Assembly (NCBI GenBank): GCA_949126835.1
Contig: OX421497.1
Span: forward strand, 41,438,226 to 41,502,225
DNA from: Anisus vortex
Taxonomy: Eukaryota > Mollusca > Gastropoda > Planorbidae
Length of the DNA: 64,000 nucleotides
Direction of reading: 5' to 3'
Both the position numbers and the translations under genes were made by a program. The notes under the pieces were generated by a model. That model did no database searches and was not told the DNA's origin. It saw nothing but the letters and a program-made list of their open reading frames with translations. This document shows positions 46,601-61,600 of the stretch, piece after piece (the first letter of the stretch is position 1; each line of letters opens with the position of its first letter).

Positions 46601-49600
46601 AGCATGTATCGGTAGTTTACACACTTGGCCAGACTTTGAGGCCCATGGGTACAGAACTGTGTCAAGTCGCCAGTTGGGTTGTCAGAACTAACCTTATGCT
46701 CTGTGTTGTCACTGGGTATGGTAGACTGTCTGGCAATCTCATACGTTGTGCTCGTGGTGGACTCTGTAACCTGTCATCAATGTCAGGATACAACATTGGC
46801 ATACAAATTATGGAGAAAAAAAACATTCATATTTCAGGTTTAACCATACCATCAAAAAATAACTCTACCTTTAAGGACTTTACTTTGTTAAATTTGGCCT
46901 AAATTGTTCTTTATTTAGTTTAAACAGTTCAACTTTCACAAAATAAAACTCTCTAATAATCATTATTATATTAATATTGAATTAAATAATGACATAATTT
47001 ATCAAAATCATTTTGTTTATTTTAATAAGTCTAAGCAATAAGTTTTGTAAAAAACAATACATTCACCTATTTACATTTATTTCTGATATTAAATATTGAT
47101 ATATTAGCTTAAAATATGTGGTTTGAAATATTGAAGCATGCAGGACTACAAGCAAGGAAATAAAGATTTCAAAAATAATGCTACTGTTTGATGGATATAT
47201 GTATCAAAGAAGCTTTAACTTTAAATATTTAGGTCTACAAACAAAAGCAAATTAGAGGCAAGTATTACACTGAAACTTGATTCTAAAGCAGAGAGAAAAA
47301 AACAAAAATCAAGTTCTTGTTTACGCTTGAGTTTGATTTTAAAATACATTTTATAGATAAGGAGGAGCAGGGCAGGTGGCTTGTTTTTTCAATGCTGTTA
47401 TGCTAGCTTGTATTCATGTTAAGAAATACAACAGTTATAGATTGCTTGTTGCTTCTGTGTTTTTGTTTAAATACAGTACATAATAATGTATAAAGTATAA
47501 ATTGTACGCTTAGTCTAAAAGAACCAATCTTTCATTTCCAGCCACATTGTGTTTTACACACAAGTGTTAAGATAAAGCTTATAAAATGAAATTAAAATTA
47601 AGCTGGTGATGTGTTGCTGTGAATAAATTTTTGTATGCAATGAAAGACAAAATGAACTTTGAAATTTTAGCTCTCTATGACCCATGCCAAGATGATAAAA
47701 ACAAAACAAACAAACAATAAACTAAACATAAAAAAGATCTGGCTAAAAAAAAAAAAGAAAGCAGTGGCCCCATGGTATGAGGAAGAAACAAAAATAAAAT
47801 CTATTGCCAATTTGACATTTTTGTGTGTCAAAAAACAAATATAATTGTAAAATGCGACCGTGTCCTGGCCGTAATTAGAAATTTATGTGAAAGCCATGTC
47901 TGAAAGTTACCAGAAAGAGGAAAGAAGTGCTGGTCTACATTAAATAAACTACAAATAAATAATTGAACCATAACTCAAGTAAAAGCAAAGGGTATTGAAT
48001 TCAAACTACTTTGTTGAATAAGAAATAATAATAAATAAAAGACAGTCAAGAATGATTTGTTATATTAAAAAGAATGATGTGGACTCAATATAAAAATTAA
48101 CATGTTGTTATGTACATTTTTAAGGGCTAATTATAGAAACCGTTTTTTTTTATCTGCTCTCATTGGCAGTTAAACCATAATGCAGTCATAGTGATCTGGT
48201 TCATAATAAAACTATATAAACTTGTAAGTAAAATGATAAAGTTGTATGAACAAAAAGATTTGAATCTATCAAAATTATACACTTTTGATTATCTGTGTGC
48301 CATTAAACGGTTCATGTAATGATTACATGTTGAATAAAGAGACAGAATAACCAATTATATTGATTAATTAAAACATGCACTTTCACATTGACATGTATAC
48401 AAATAAAGCTTTTAGCTAAAGCCATTCTTTTTTTTAAAACTTTATTTAGAGAAGAGTAAAAAGAAAAACAAATATGAAATAAAATCAGAACTCCATAAAA
48501 GAATTTCACATATTTTCAGTCAGTGAAAAACAAAAAGGGGATCTAAGATGAATTACTTCCTCCTGAGGGTAAACAGGAAATCAAACCTGCGCCATTGAAT
48601 AGTCAACAGGTAAACAAAATGTTTCATCGAAACCTAGTTCCGGGCTCACATGTTGGACACCTGCGGCGGAATCTGATATGTCCACATCTCTGTTGAACCA
48701 GGCAACAATACATCAATAGAGGAAAACATAGAGTAGCTGTTGGTACATTAGGTCTATTTTCACAAGTCTCACTTCCAAATGTGTAAATAGTGCATCTTTT
48801 AATTGTTGACCTCATTTCCTTGTGCTTAGACCTATACAAGCAGAATTCCTTACTCTTTCCTGTTGAGTGTGAATCATTGCAATTGGAACCTTGCCTTAAC
48901 CTATGGAGGCCACCAAATTGTTCCAAGACTTTGCTGCACCTGGCATAGCTCAGAATTTAATGAAATCACCCATCTCATAGCTGTTTACCTTAAGGCCTGG
49001 AGGTGCAATTCTCTTACATATAGGAATACATTTCTTATCAATTGCATTTCAAGTTTGATCAGAGCTTTGACGATGATAAGAGCACATTAAATTGTGGACA
49101 TAACGCATTAGCATGGAGTGAGGCGCTATATACATGACCAACTATTATATGAGAACAAAAAAAATGATAAAATAAAGCATAAAGCATATCTGTGTTAAAC
49201 TGTTCACCTTTCTGTGTTATAGAATATAAAGTGTTATATATAAGAATTAAAGTTGCATTAAATGGCTTGTTTTTTTTTTTTTTGGGGGGGGGGGGTGAAA
49301 GTCATTCATTAAATAGTATACCTGGACAGGTGTGGCCCCCATACATGGAGTCAAGTTCGACTCTTCTATCTTTGATGATTGTAACTTATATGTATCTAAG
49401 TATATAACTGACTTTGACATACGTTTCCTTTGATATCTGAGGAGGAGTGTTAGGAACTGTATAATAAAGCTGCATTGTCTTCAATCGAATCAAAACGTGA
49501 TAGCTAAATTAATCCAGTGCAAACAGAAACATCTAAAACTTTTACAATTTGTGAAATATGTACACAAGTCCATTGATTTCCTTAATAGACCATTTTGTTG

Positions 49601-52600
49601 AATGTATTTTATCTTTGTTTTGTGCAGAGTAGCTAAGTACAGTATTCCTTACATACCCTTAGTTAGTTCAGTATTCCTTTCATAACCCTAGTTAGTTCCA
49701 GCATTCAAATGCGCAAGGCCTTTTCATTACTGCTGTGACAGGATGAGACATTTTTTCCTTGCCAAAGATTTGTATTTTTACTCTAGGCAGGGTGCTCACA
49801 GGGTGCTTCACTGCCCAACATGTTTAGCCGTAGCTGCCGCAAAGTGAGGAAAAGGTTTCCTAAAAGTTTCTGTATTTCAGCCATTCTGTTGCTCTCAAGG
49901 TCATCTCCTCATGAGGCTTTTCAACCAGTCTTATATATTCTGTCCACTATTTTGGTGCCGCTTGAAAGCTTTCCTCCAGATTGAAAACTCTACCGTTGCT
50001 GACCACTAGCTGGTCATCTCAATGTTGAACTACTCCGTACCCTATTTCTGGGGCTACAACTTTAAGGTTTGGCTTTTTTCTGACTTCATCTCTTTGTACC
50101 AGTTTACTTTACTAGTTTGTCTTCACTTCATCAACACAAATACTGTTCCAGAGAAAGCTTCGGGTAAATGAGCTATTCATAATTCTAAAGACGGGAAGTA
50201 GAACAGTGTGGGCCCTATGTGTGTGAATCCTGACAGGAGCACATCTTCGCAGCATGGGGGGGGGGGGGGGGTGAAATCTTGGTTAAAACAACATCATAGT
50301 CATCAATATTAGCTGTCTTGTTACTACCCATGGCAACGGAGTAATATTGTCATCCATACTAGCTGTCTGTTACTACCCATGGCAACGGAGTAATATTGTC
50401 ATCCATACTAGCTGTCTGTTACTACCCAACGGCAACGGAGTAATATTGTCAAATAAACAAAAAAACAACAGATAAATACACAATGAATGGTTTTCTCTAG
50501 GTGATGAAAGTGGCTGTCAAAATCAAGTAGATTAAGTAGAAAATATAATTCTCAGTTGAATAATACAGCGTTCCTGGTATTTTTAGAGTTTCTATTATTA
50601 AAAATAGTATGGCTCATTCTTATTGTCAGTGATTGAAATAGAACATAATAAATAGTCTATGGTCAAAGAGAGATAACCAATGAAAAGAAGAGTAGACCTT
50701 GACCTTGGATAGCAAAAAACAGACTGTGTTTGTTGTATGACAAGAGGAGACTATAGTTATTGCGCAGTTGAGTGAATTGTTGTTAATTCACGTGTTAGGT
50801 TAGAGAAGATCGGAGGGAAGGTTACGAGACTCGACCTTAGTCAGTAATGGGCATCCAGCTTTTGAGGTGATAAGAGCTGACGTTTTTTTATGTGGATATT
50901 TTGTAATGGATATAATATTGGACATCTCAGTGAATCTATTCTGTAAATTCTATTATGTAAAATGCAATGCTATTGAGTGCATGGATATTCACATGAATTG
51001 TGAGGAATTGCACTTCCGGGGCGCTGCGCTGCAGGCGACCTGATTACGATGTGCCGTTTCTCAGCTTTTCTACCATCTTATCAAGCCAGAATTTCTTAAT
51101 TTGTATATGCTTAAAGTATGTGAGTAGTTTGTATTACGGAAACTATTGTTCCTAAAATTTTTATGTCAAGAACCGCCTTACACGAAACTATTTTACACCA
51201 TTGGTGTCCATACTAATGAACGAACCGCCATCTTGGATACAAATGACAACAAATAAACATGTCTTCACACCAACAAGGCGTAATAAATGTGGCCGCATAG
51301 GAGGAATATGACTGTGGACATTTTATCTGCTTTGCTCAGACAGACCCGTCAACAGTGGCAAAGTAAAGTTGGATGGCTGGCTATCTATATAAACAAACAA
51401 TATTACAATACCAACTGTTTTACAACAAAAGAAGAATATGCACACCAGACGAAGAATTATTGCGCGTCAGCCTCAGGCCATACTATCTACCATAAATATA
51501 TCCTCAAAACTTCAGTCAGCCAGAATACAGTGGATGACTACTAATGAACTTTTTTCTTTTATGATAAATTGTGTGAATGTGTGTGCGCTTGTCTATTTTA
51601 TAAGTATATTTCTGTGCTTGTATACAAATTACAAATAATTATTTTATTTTGTTTAAAATACGCTGAAGGACAAAACATCTGTAATCAAGACAAATTTCCA
51701 TTTGTTTGGATCAATAAAGAAATCTTATCTTATCTTATCTTATCTTATAAAAATATATGTGTGTGAATAAACTTATCTATATATTTTACTGTTCCTGGAG
51801 AGTGTTATTAACTTTGTCAAAGCCTCGAAGAGATTGTTAGTGAAAGTGTTGAACAGTTACTAAATAGCAACTTACACTTATACAAATATATATATACCAA
51901 CATGATAAAGTAGTGATTCGTGAAAGACAAAAACCTTTGGATGGGTTTACATTTCTTTCTTGTTAAATATCTAGTGACATGATGACATATACAAAAGCTT
52001 TCAGTCTTAAACATTTATAAGCGTTTGTCTCATTTTTCAAGTTAGTAGGAACTATTTTATTTCTATTTTTTAAAAGTCAGACAATGTATTTGTCAAAGGT
52101 TAAATTTCAATTCTTGTTTAATGATAAAGTAGAGATGTTTCTTAGCTTCCAGATCTATTTAAATTAAGGAAAGAGTTTAAAGAAAAAACAATCTCAACAA
52201 TCAAAATATCAAAACAATCAAAAACTTGTGGAAAAGAAACTGCACATTTCCCACTTTATAAATATTACAACTGAATAAAGCTATGACTGATCCTTAGATA
52301 ACCAATGACACACTGGAAGGGTAAAAGAACATGTAATCAGCAATAGCTGTAAATTATATGTCTCAGTGTGATATATAATGATAAATATAGTGCTTTTTTT
52401 TTCAGCTACAAGTGTTCTATTATTGCATATTCAGTTAAATAAGTTATATGAATACATACAGGCTTAAAAAAATACATTGGTTGCTTTATATGATGTAACC
52501 AATCAGTGAATTTCAAACAACTGTGTACAAATAGATTAATTGGTTCTTCAGTAAAATAAAACAAACACTCTGTCATGTGTTCATCAGTTTCTGTGGCGAT

Positions 52601-55600
52601 GGCATACTAGGGGGATTGTGTGGCCAGCACAATGCCCAGACGCATTTACTTTACCCCAACTAATGTCAGGTAAGGATTAAGGCTGGGTAGACTCAGGTAC
52701 ACCTTCCAGACCCGGGAATAAATCCTAGCCTTCACCAGGATTCAAACCCGGTACACCAGCTGGGTAGACTCGGGTACACCTTCCAGACCCGGGAATAAAT
52801 CCTAGCCTTCACCAGGATTCAAACCCGGTACACCAGCCGAACTCGCTGCCTCTCGCCCCCTGTCCCCCCTGCTGAATGCTGCATTGGCCTTATTGATCAG
52901 TTTGGTCCAATGGGATACTTACTTTACTTTGTCATGCCGTAAAATAAACCCAGATTTTTTTTTGTTGTGGTTTTATCTATAAATATATATATATAGAGAG
53001 AGAGAGGAAGCTTGCATAAATAATGAATAGCCAAGCCACTGGAGCAAAACACAGGGAGATTTAAAACAATATAAAACTGGATGTGACTTAAATTTTGAAA
53101 TTGTTGAAGCTGACCGACTATTACAAAGCGTACAGGTGGCGTGAGATATAATTCTGGACACTGAAACAAACTGATGGACTCTGAGATTGTTAGAACAAAA
53201 ACTTTATGACTACGTGTTAACTTCAACGCAATAAAGGTTGTTGTTTTTTGTTAGCAAAAAAGTAACACAAAAAAACAAACAAGAACAATTGGTTAAGAAC
53301 CAGATCACTAAAATGTTACAAAATTAGCGTTAAAAAAAAGGTTTGATTATGTGAGAAGCGATGGGTTGAAAAGTAAAGGGTGAAAGACCAAAACATAATT
53401 ATGAGGCTATTCCCTTGATTCACACTTGATTGATTATACATGAAAGAGAAGTTAAAGAAGAATGCGAGAGAAGGAAACTATAGCCGCAGCTCTAAAGTGA
53501 ACACACAAAAAAATTCAAATGTTTATATATTTCTAGTTTCTTCTTTTTTAAAGATGAAAAATCAAACTTGAAACAAAAAAAATTGAATGTTTTATACAAA
53601 AGACTGGCCTTCCTTTTAACAAACCTCTACTTGTCTAAAAGCCATAGTTGGCATAGCCCTAAGAGAGGGCGGCGGAGGTGCATCAGCCATGTAGCATGCC
53701 ATGGCAACAGGAGCATCTTCCAGATACATCCCAGCTCCTCCCATGGCTCTTCCAAAAGATTTGCCTAGTACAGGTCTGAAAACAATGAAATAAATAAGTC
53801 TAACTACCGAAAAGTTGACAAAAACTAAATTGTGTGGTGAGTGAATGAAAGGCCAGAATTTGTTGTGCACTTCAAAAAGACTTGTTTTGTTTTTTTGTGA
53901 TTGGCCAGAACTGCCTGGTGAATGATGCATGACTTGTACACAAATGGAAAATCTAATACACCAAACTAAAGGCCATATGAAATTATTTCTCCTTGTTTAA
54001 TAAACTACTTAAATGACAGATTTTTTAAAACATTGATAATAAGTCAAAATTGAGTTGATTCAAGGGCCTCTCAACTCTTTCCTAATAACTCAAAAACTAC
54101 GGTAATTACTACAGAGGAAAAAAAAAAAGAAAGGTCAAGGTTTCTACATGATTCACTGTTCTGTAGACAACTACTTATCAATGTATAAATAACATCCTGA
54201 TAAAACAAGTCATTGAATGAACATAGCTTGAAACTGTTCAAATGATATATTGGATGTAGTGGTCTTGTATACACAATTATGGAAGTAAATCTACAAGTGA
54301 ATAGATAAGAGGCTATTCAAGTGAAGGAGGAAATGTATTGAAATTTTTTTAGTTAGCTTTGTTCTAACTATTGTAAAATACAACCATTTTGTATTATTCT
54401 TTGAGCATTAATGTTTTTTTGTTAAATTCATATTTTACATGTTATTTCTTTAACACTCTATTTTGGCAATCAATTAAAAATTTCTTTCCTTGATGTGTCT
54501 TATCTTATAATCAAAACATTTCTGCAAGTACTTTTAAAACGAGAATTCTTCTTTTTGAATTTATGTATATGACAGATTTGATCTGCTTATAAACGCCACA
54601 TTATTCAAAAATATTCCATCTTAAAGTATACAAAGCATTTGTTTTTAATGTCAGAATTACCATTGAAGAATGGTTCTCAAACTTTATAAACTTTTCTGAT
54701 ACACTTTCTGGGGGCCGGACTCTTTGGTAAGGAACACCAAAAAATTATGAATGCATTCCGATGCACACTTCACCCCTAGAAAAGACCCTCAAGTGGTGTA
54801 GTATGGGGGGGGGGGCTGTTGTAGTGTAACAGAGACTTCAAGTCAAAATATCCAAGAAAACATAATCAAGGTTTAACATGGCTGGTGGGTACAGTGGCAG
54901 AGCAGCAGCACATTTGAATGGCATACCGAAGGTCCCGGGTTCGAATCCTGGTGCATTCTAGTTTTTTTTCCCAGATCTGTAGGGTGTCCCTGAGTCTACC
55001 CAGCTCTGATGGGTACCTGACCTTAGTTGGGGTAAAGTAAAGGCGGCTGTGCATAGTGCTGGCCACACAATCACCTAGTATGTCATGACCCCCGAAACTG
55101 GTGAACGCTGCTTCATCGGACCTATGGATTATTCTGTCCGACGGGGTACTTTTTACTGGTGGGTATTAGGTTTAGTCACAATCAAACCATCATCAAGCTG
55201 TGTCACAAACAAAACTCTCAAAAATAAAAATTAAAATTTGAAAATCCAGTTTACCGTATATACTCCCGTATAAGTCGCACCGCTGTATAAGTCACACCCC
55301 TAGTTTAAGATTTTTTTCCTTATACGTTGTCATTGACCCGCGCATAAGTCGCGCCCCGATTTCCTGGTTTACACTGCCTTTTAATATCTCAAAAATGCAT
55401 ACCTTTTAAACATAAAAGTTACTAAATATTCACCCTAATTTGGAAACTTTCCTTAAAAAAATTTGTTAATCGTGCATAAGGCAAACATAATCAAATTAAG
55501 GCATATCCTAATAATTATACATAACTCCAATCAACTATAGGGGTTATGTAGGAAACTTTATGACAGAGTAGTGATGTTTTTTGAACTTTTAAAAAACAGT

Positions 55601-58600
55601 GTAGTGTGTACAAGTCGCACCCCTACTTTTTGTCGAAATTTTCTGTAAAAAAAGTGTGACTTATACGCGAGTATATACGGTAGTAAGCGGAGACTGCTGT
55701 TTCAAAAGCAACAGTAACATGAGATTTATTATTTGGCAAAAATATGTGACCCTCCACCACAAAATGAGTCGCATTGTGCTTCAGGGTCATTTTGAGTTAT
55801 TTAGCTATCCTTATAGTGATTTGAAAGCTGAATTCCATGGTGAAAACTGTTTAAAAATTGGAGAGCCTCTTAGCTATTTGTGGTTTACTGTAGCCCCTGT
55901 ATGAAACCTGATTTTAACAAATTTCACATTTATTATTTTGCTTTTTCACATCAAACAATACAGGGTGCTAGTTGTAAAAAAATTGTTATTAATATATAAT
56001 TATTTTTAGAATAAATACACACCAGAAAAAAATAATAATTAGAAATTATCAAAATCCGAAAATCCATATTTTACACCCCTATGACATATTTTCGGCTGTA
56101 GCTCAAAATAGCTCAAGGCACAAAGCGAATCATTTCATGGTGGACAGTCACATACAAACTATAGCCTTTTCAGTTTCTGAAGTGTCAGTAGCTCATTATC
56201 ATTATTATCAAATCTCATTATTTGTAGGAAAAACTCCAGCAAGAACCTTGAGACTGCATGGTAAGGTGTAGACACAAGAGACAAGGCCAGGCAAATCAAG
56301 CGGAATCCAACAAAGTATTACTACATAAAAACTAAAATCGATGTGTGCTTCAATAATAAATTTATCACAAGCTCAGTTATCAACTATTTCTTATGGCAGC
56401 ATATCCAAAAGTAACTTTACCATTAAAATAACAGAGTGATAGAAAGAGAACTCGGAACCCCAGAGTAAAACGACCTAAAGGCAGACCCAGACTGAGATGG
56501 TTGGGAGATGTCGAGATGGATCTGCGACAGATCGGGTTCCAGGCCGGGGAAAAGGAGGCAATTGTTAGGTCCGGGTGGAAGCAGGTGGTGAGGCAGGTCA
56601 GAGCCTTCCATTGGCTGTAGCGCCAAAGATGATGATAATGATAGAAAGAGAGATATAGAGCAGGTCCCTTGCTAAAAGTTAAAGGTTGGGTTAAACATTA
56701 TGTTTACATTCAATATGTAACCAGTTTTCTGTGTTCAGTATTTCGCAAAAACATTTTTAGCAAAACCAAAAAAAACAAACAAAAAAGACATAAAATTTTG
56801 TAGACCCCATGAACGTAGACCAAGCAGGAGATAAGCATTATATTTATGAAAAGAATACACAACATTAATGATAATTCTTCATGCTCTGGCTAAACCATTT
56901 CTGACCAATCACTTTTAAAAAAAGCTTTACATTCTGATATACTAAATATAACTAACTATAACCCTGGTTCTCATTCTTTAAATAAAAAAAACACACAATT
57001 CATGAAAGGGTTAAACAAATACAATAAGGCAAAGGATGGCTAATAGGGAGGTTAAAAGAGAAGGTAAATGTTTACAGTTGAATACTTTTGCTGCTGACAA
57101 CAAGGGAGATAAAATAATAGAATCATAACAACATAGTCATGCTTTTTTTTCTTTGGTGAGTTGGAGAAAAAATGTGACTTTAAATATGCCAAATGACATT
57201 CTGACTTTCTTTCCAATGACTCGTGTTTGCAAATAGAATTTCAATTATTCGGTTGATTTTAAAAACAATGGATCTTTCAAAACAATCACACCCTGGGTTG
57301 GTTCAAATCTGATCATATTTAAAGACAGGAAGAACTAAAGACAAAAGGTGCCGATGACATTCAGGAACTCGGTGAATCATGCAACATTAATTAACTCAAC
57401 AGAGGCATAAAAAACCAAATGTTAAAAAATATATATATATATAAGTGAGGTGGTCCAGATTCAAACAACCATCCTCCTGGGCAGGAGATCGAATAAACCA
57501 ACCTCCGCAGTCACCAACGGCATACTGGGGGCTGCCGCGCTCATGAATATGGAGCACCCCGGGTCCTCATCGTTATCTTCCTCTTCATACATCTTCTTGC
57601 TGGCTCGACCAAAATGAAAACTCCTCCTCTGCGCCACTTTGCTGAAAATTGCGAAGAAAGTTTCCGTGAGGACGTTCCACTGATAATTGACGCTCTTCGG
57701 AATCTTTTATTTCAATTTGAAAACTAACAATTGTAGTTTAATCTACGAAAGCTAACTGAACAATATTTATTCAATGTGGAATAAAATTGTGAAACAAGTC
57801 TTTGGTTTTACATTTTGGCAGAAAATCTGAGTCACTGTTTTAAGCAAAGAAGGCCAAAAGAGAGGGACAGAAATATATTGAGACGCACAACAAGAAACAA
57901 GTTTTTGTTCACACAAGATTGGAAACTGGAACATGAAAAAAAGAAACATTGACACAGTAGGAACAAAAAACTGGCACTGGTCATAGAAGCTCGGCTAAAA
58001 CTTTTATTGTGCTGGTTATGAAAGCTGGTTCAAAGCAAACTTTATTTTTGTCTTAAGATAACAAACCTCGGCCTCCATCACATGCATCTCAGGGATCTCA
58101 ATCTCTCTCGCACACTCATCTCGGGCTACATCGTGGTCAAACGTGATCCCTAACTGCACAGTATCACTTAGAGCTCTTTTGGCCTTACGAAATGATAAGC
58201 TTCTAGATTTAGATTTCTTCGTGCTGAAATAGTAGCAGTAGAGGTATACACAATGAAACCTATTTCTGTTGAAATTTTAACTCACTACTCTAAACCACCC
58301 ATAATGATAAGCTTCAAGATTTAGATTTCATCTTGCTGAAATATTTGCAGTGGAAGTTTACACAGTCAGCAACAGAACGAATTTCTGAATTGGATTGGGC
58401 CATGTTTTAATATACAATAGATTACTGTATCTTTTCAAACTTCTCAAAACAATAAATACATAAAGTATCAGTTTCAGACCAAATTGGTCCATGTTGGCAA
58501 GTGAATCAGCTTCACAAGTTTCCCAGACCAATACATACATACATAAATGAAAAACATAATTAAGCTATTTCTAATTCTTATTCTTCTATTAACCAGTCTG

Positions 58601-61600
58601 CACAGCAGTTTGCTCTAGTGCAGTCAATACCAGACAAACATATGTATATGTCTATTTTAGCTGCGGTGTATAAATTATTGCTAATAAAAACATATTTAAA
58701 CAAATGTAAGCTTCAAATAAACCAAACAAGTGCTCAATCTATATACTAAAAAAACAATAACTAGCATACAACCAATCAGTAGGCCCTACATCTAAACTCA
58801 CTTGCTGTTACAAGCCCATCAGTGAACACAATTGTGTATATATGTGTACTGTATGAATGTACAAATTGCAGATTCCATTATTTGTTACAGTTAATGTCCA
58901 GCTCTTAGAAGCAATATATTATTTCTCTAATAGCTTTTTCACACCAAGGCTTTAGGACTTGTCAATAAAACATAGCAGATGTCTGAGACAAAACGGGGGA
59001 GGGGGAGGGATGAATATCTAACTAACAAAATAGGAATAAGTAATACATTATTATTTGTGATAGTGATAAAATAATGGACCTAAAGAAATGAAACAAAAAC
59101 CATTTGGATGCAAACACACAAATAATTAAAACTGTAAGCAAAATACGAATCTACAAAAATGACTGGTATATCATCTCTGATATGGACGAGCCCTTATCAG
59201 AGTTAGTTGTTTATGCAGCAACATTTTACAGGAATGAGGCGTGGGCAACCAATGAAGCATAATGCATACATTTTATGTCACTCCAGATGATATAAAAAGC
59301 AAGTTTAGTTTGTTTTCTTATGCATCATCCAACATATGAAAACATCTTCAATTAAATACATAGGTGCTCCTGTCCAGGACTTCACACAAATTGTAAACAA
59401 TGATGGATATAGTCTACTATATAGACAAGTGTAGTTTATTATGATCATAATTTGATTATTATATTGATTATGAAAATATGTTTGAAAATAAAAAATGAGC
59501 TTGTACATCTCAACTAGATCAACAAGGATGGAAGAGGAACACCTATTTCCTTTTTTATATATTACAGACGCTCCTTCTATAAAGAAGATTATTGCATCCT
59601 ACGCTCATCCATGGTCCGAATCTAGTCTTGCATTTTTATAAATGTTTTAAATGATGTTAAGTTACTGGTTTTCCTGGTTTGTTCAGGCAACCCATTCCAT
59701 GCCCAAATGCCACCCGGGTTAGGGTTAGTGTCAAAATTAGCATAAAGAAAGAAGAAGAATTACTTACTGTGGCTTGCGGATGGCCAGCTGGGTCATGGGG
59801 AGATTAGGGATGGTGCCACCTACGCTAGGCTCGGCAGTGGACAGATACAGCTTCACATTATTCCAATCTTCTCCGGAGTTTTGGAAGATTAAACCATAGT
59901 AAAAAATCTGTAAGAAAGAACATGCAAAACCTTCATCATCTTTTAAGGAAACAATTATTGAAAACTATAAATATATACATTTTTTTTTACATTAAAAAGC
60001 CGAACATCCTTTACTGAAACATTTATTGTCTTTGCAGTAATTGCAACATGAAACACACTTCCAGATAATTTTTTTAACCTAAAAAGAGTTAGATTGCTTT
60101 TAGTTATTTATTATCACACATAACTGATGGGGAGGACTAAGGAAGTATTGGACAATTTCTATATAAGAAAACTTAACAAATGGCTGCATGTTTAGAGCAA
60201 CTGCCTGAAATCACTTGTTCTATCTAAATGGTTTGATAAAAATCAATTCTTTTTTTTGAAAATAAATAAAAATATATAAAACTGGATTTTTGAAATTCAA
60301 ATCAGATTGTTTTTTTAAAATGGATCTTGACCTCTTTCTTGTTAAAGTTTTTTTTTTACATTTCGTTTTCACATTTATTTATTTTTCGCTATTTTATTTT
60401 ACTGCAAAATAAAGATATTTGTGTTTATCAAACTCATTGGAAAATATCTTCATGAAAACCATACCTTTAGATTCCCCTGCTCTGTAAACATACGAAGGTC
60501 ATAGGAAGGAATCCAAGAGGCACCCATCACTACGTAGGAAACAACCAAATAAATTTTGTCTTCTTTCTCGGCTTCCAGAACCACAATACATTCTCTGCAA
60601 TGAAGAAACACGAAACAAAGAAATTAGCTTCAGATTTTAGGTTTTATACATGAATGCAAATCTGCTATCATTGAATCAGTCAGAGGGATTCCGCAACCTT
60701 CAATAGACAAAAATTGATTTGGCATTGATATATCCAGACCATCTTCACGTACAATCCCCAGTAAAATGGAAAGGAAGAGGCAGCACTGTTAGGCAAAGAA
60801 ACAGAAAAAGGTGTGCAGCGTCTAAAATACTCGGCCCTAAGGACTCCTGAAGAAAACCCAAAGGCCCAGAAGAAGAATAAAGGATAGACAACCAACAGAA
60901 ACAAACTTAAGAATCATAATGCATGATGTCCTAATATAATTCCTTTTTAAAACAAAACAACTACAGTGCAATACAACAAACTCTGGTTTCTTATTAACGT
61001 ATAACTGAACAGTAACAGGAAGAATTAATAAAGGACCTCTGTCATTCCACGATTTATCTAGTTACCTGTTCTCATGTTATAACTGAACAGTAACAGGAAG
61101 AATTAATAAAGGACCTCAGTCATTCCACAATTTGTCTAGTTACCTGTTCTCATGTCCACTGTAAAATATCTAGGTCATACTACAGTTGATCTATTTACCT
61201 GTTCTCATGTCCACTGTAATGTAACTAGATCATACTACAGTTGATCTATTTACCTGTTCTCATGTCCACTGTAATGTACCTAGGTCATAATACAATTTGT
61301 CTAGTTATCTGTTCTCATGTCCACTTTAAAATATCTAGGTCATACTACAATTTGTCTAGTTACCTGTTCTCATGTCCACTGTAAAATATCTAGATCATAC
61401 TACAGTTGATCTATTTACCTGTTCTCATGTCCACTGTAATGTACCTAGGTCATAATACAATTTGTCTAGTTATCTGTTCTCATGTCCACTTTAAAATATC
61501 TAGGTCATACTACAATTTGTCTAGTTACCTGTTCTCATGTCCACTGTAAAATATCTAGGTCAAACTACAGTTTGTCTATTTACCTGTTCTCATGTCCACT

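Noticed and set aside
48624..48926. 100-codon minus-strand frame as another exon of the DUF4139 gene
   Set aside because: No family similarity, no matching splice phases, and the neighbouring exons already join in frame without it.
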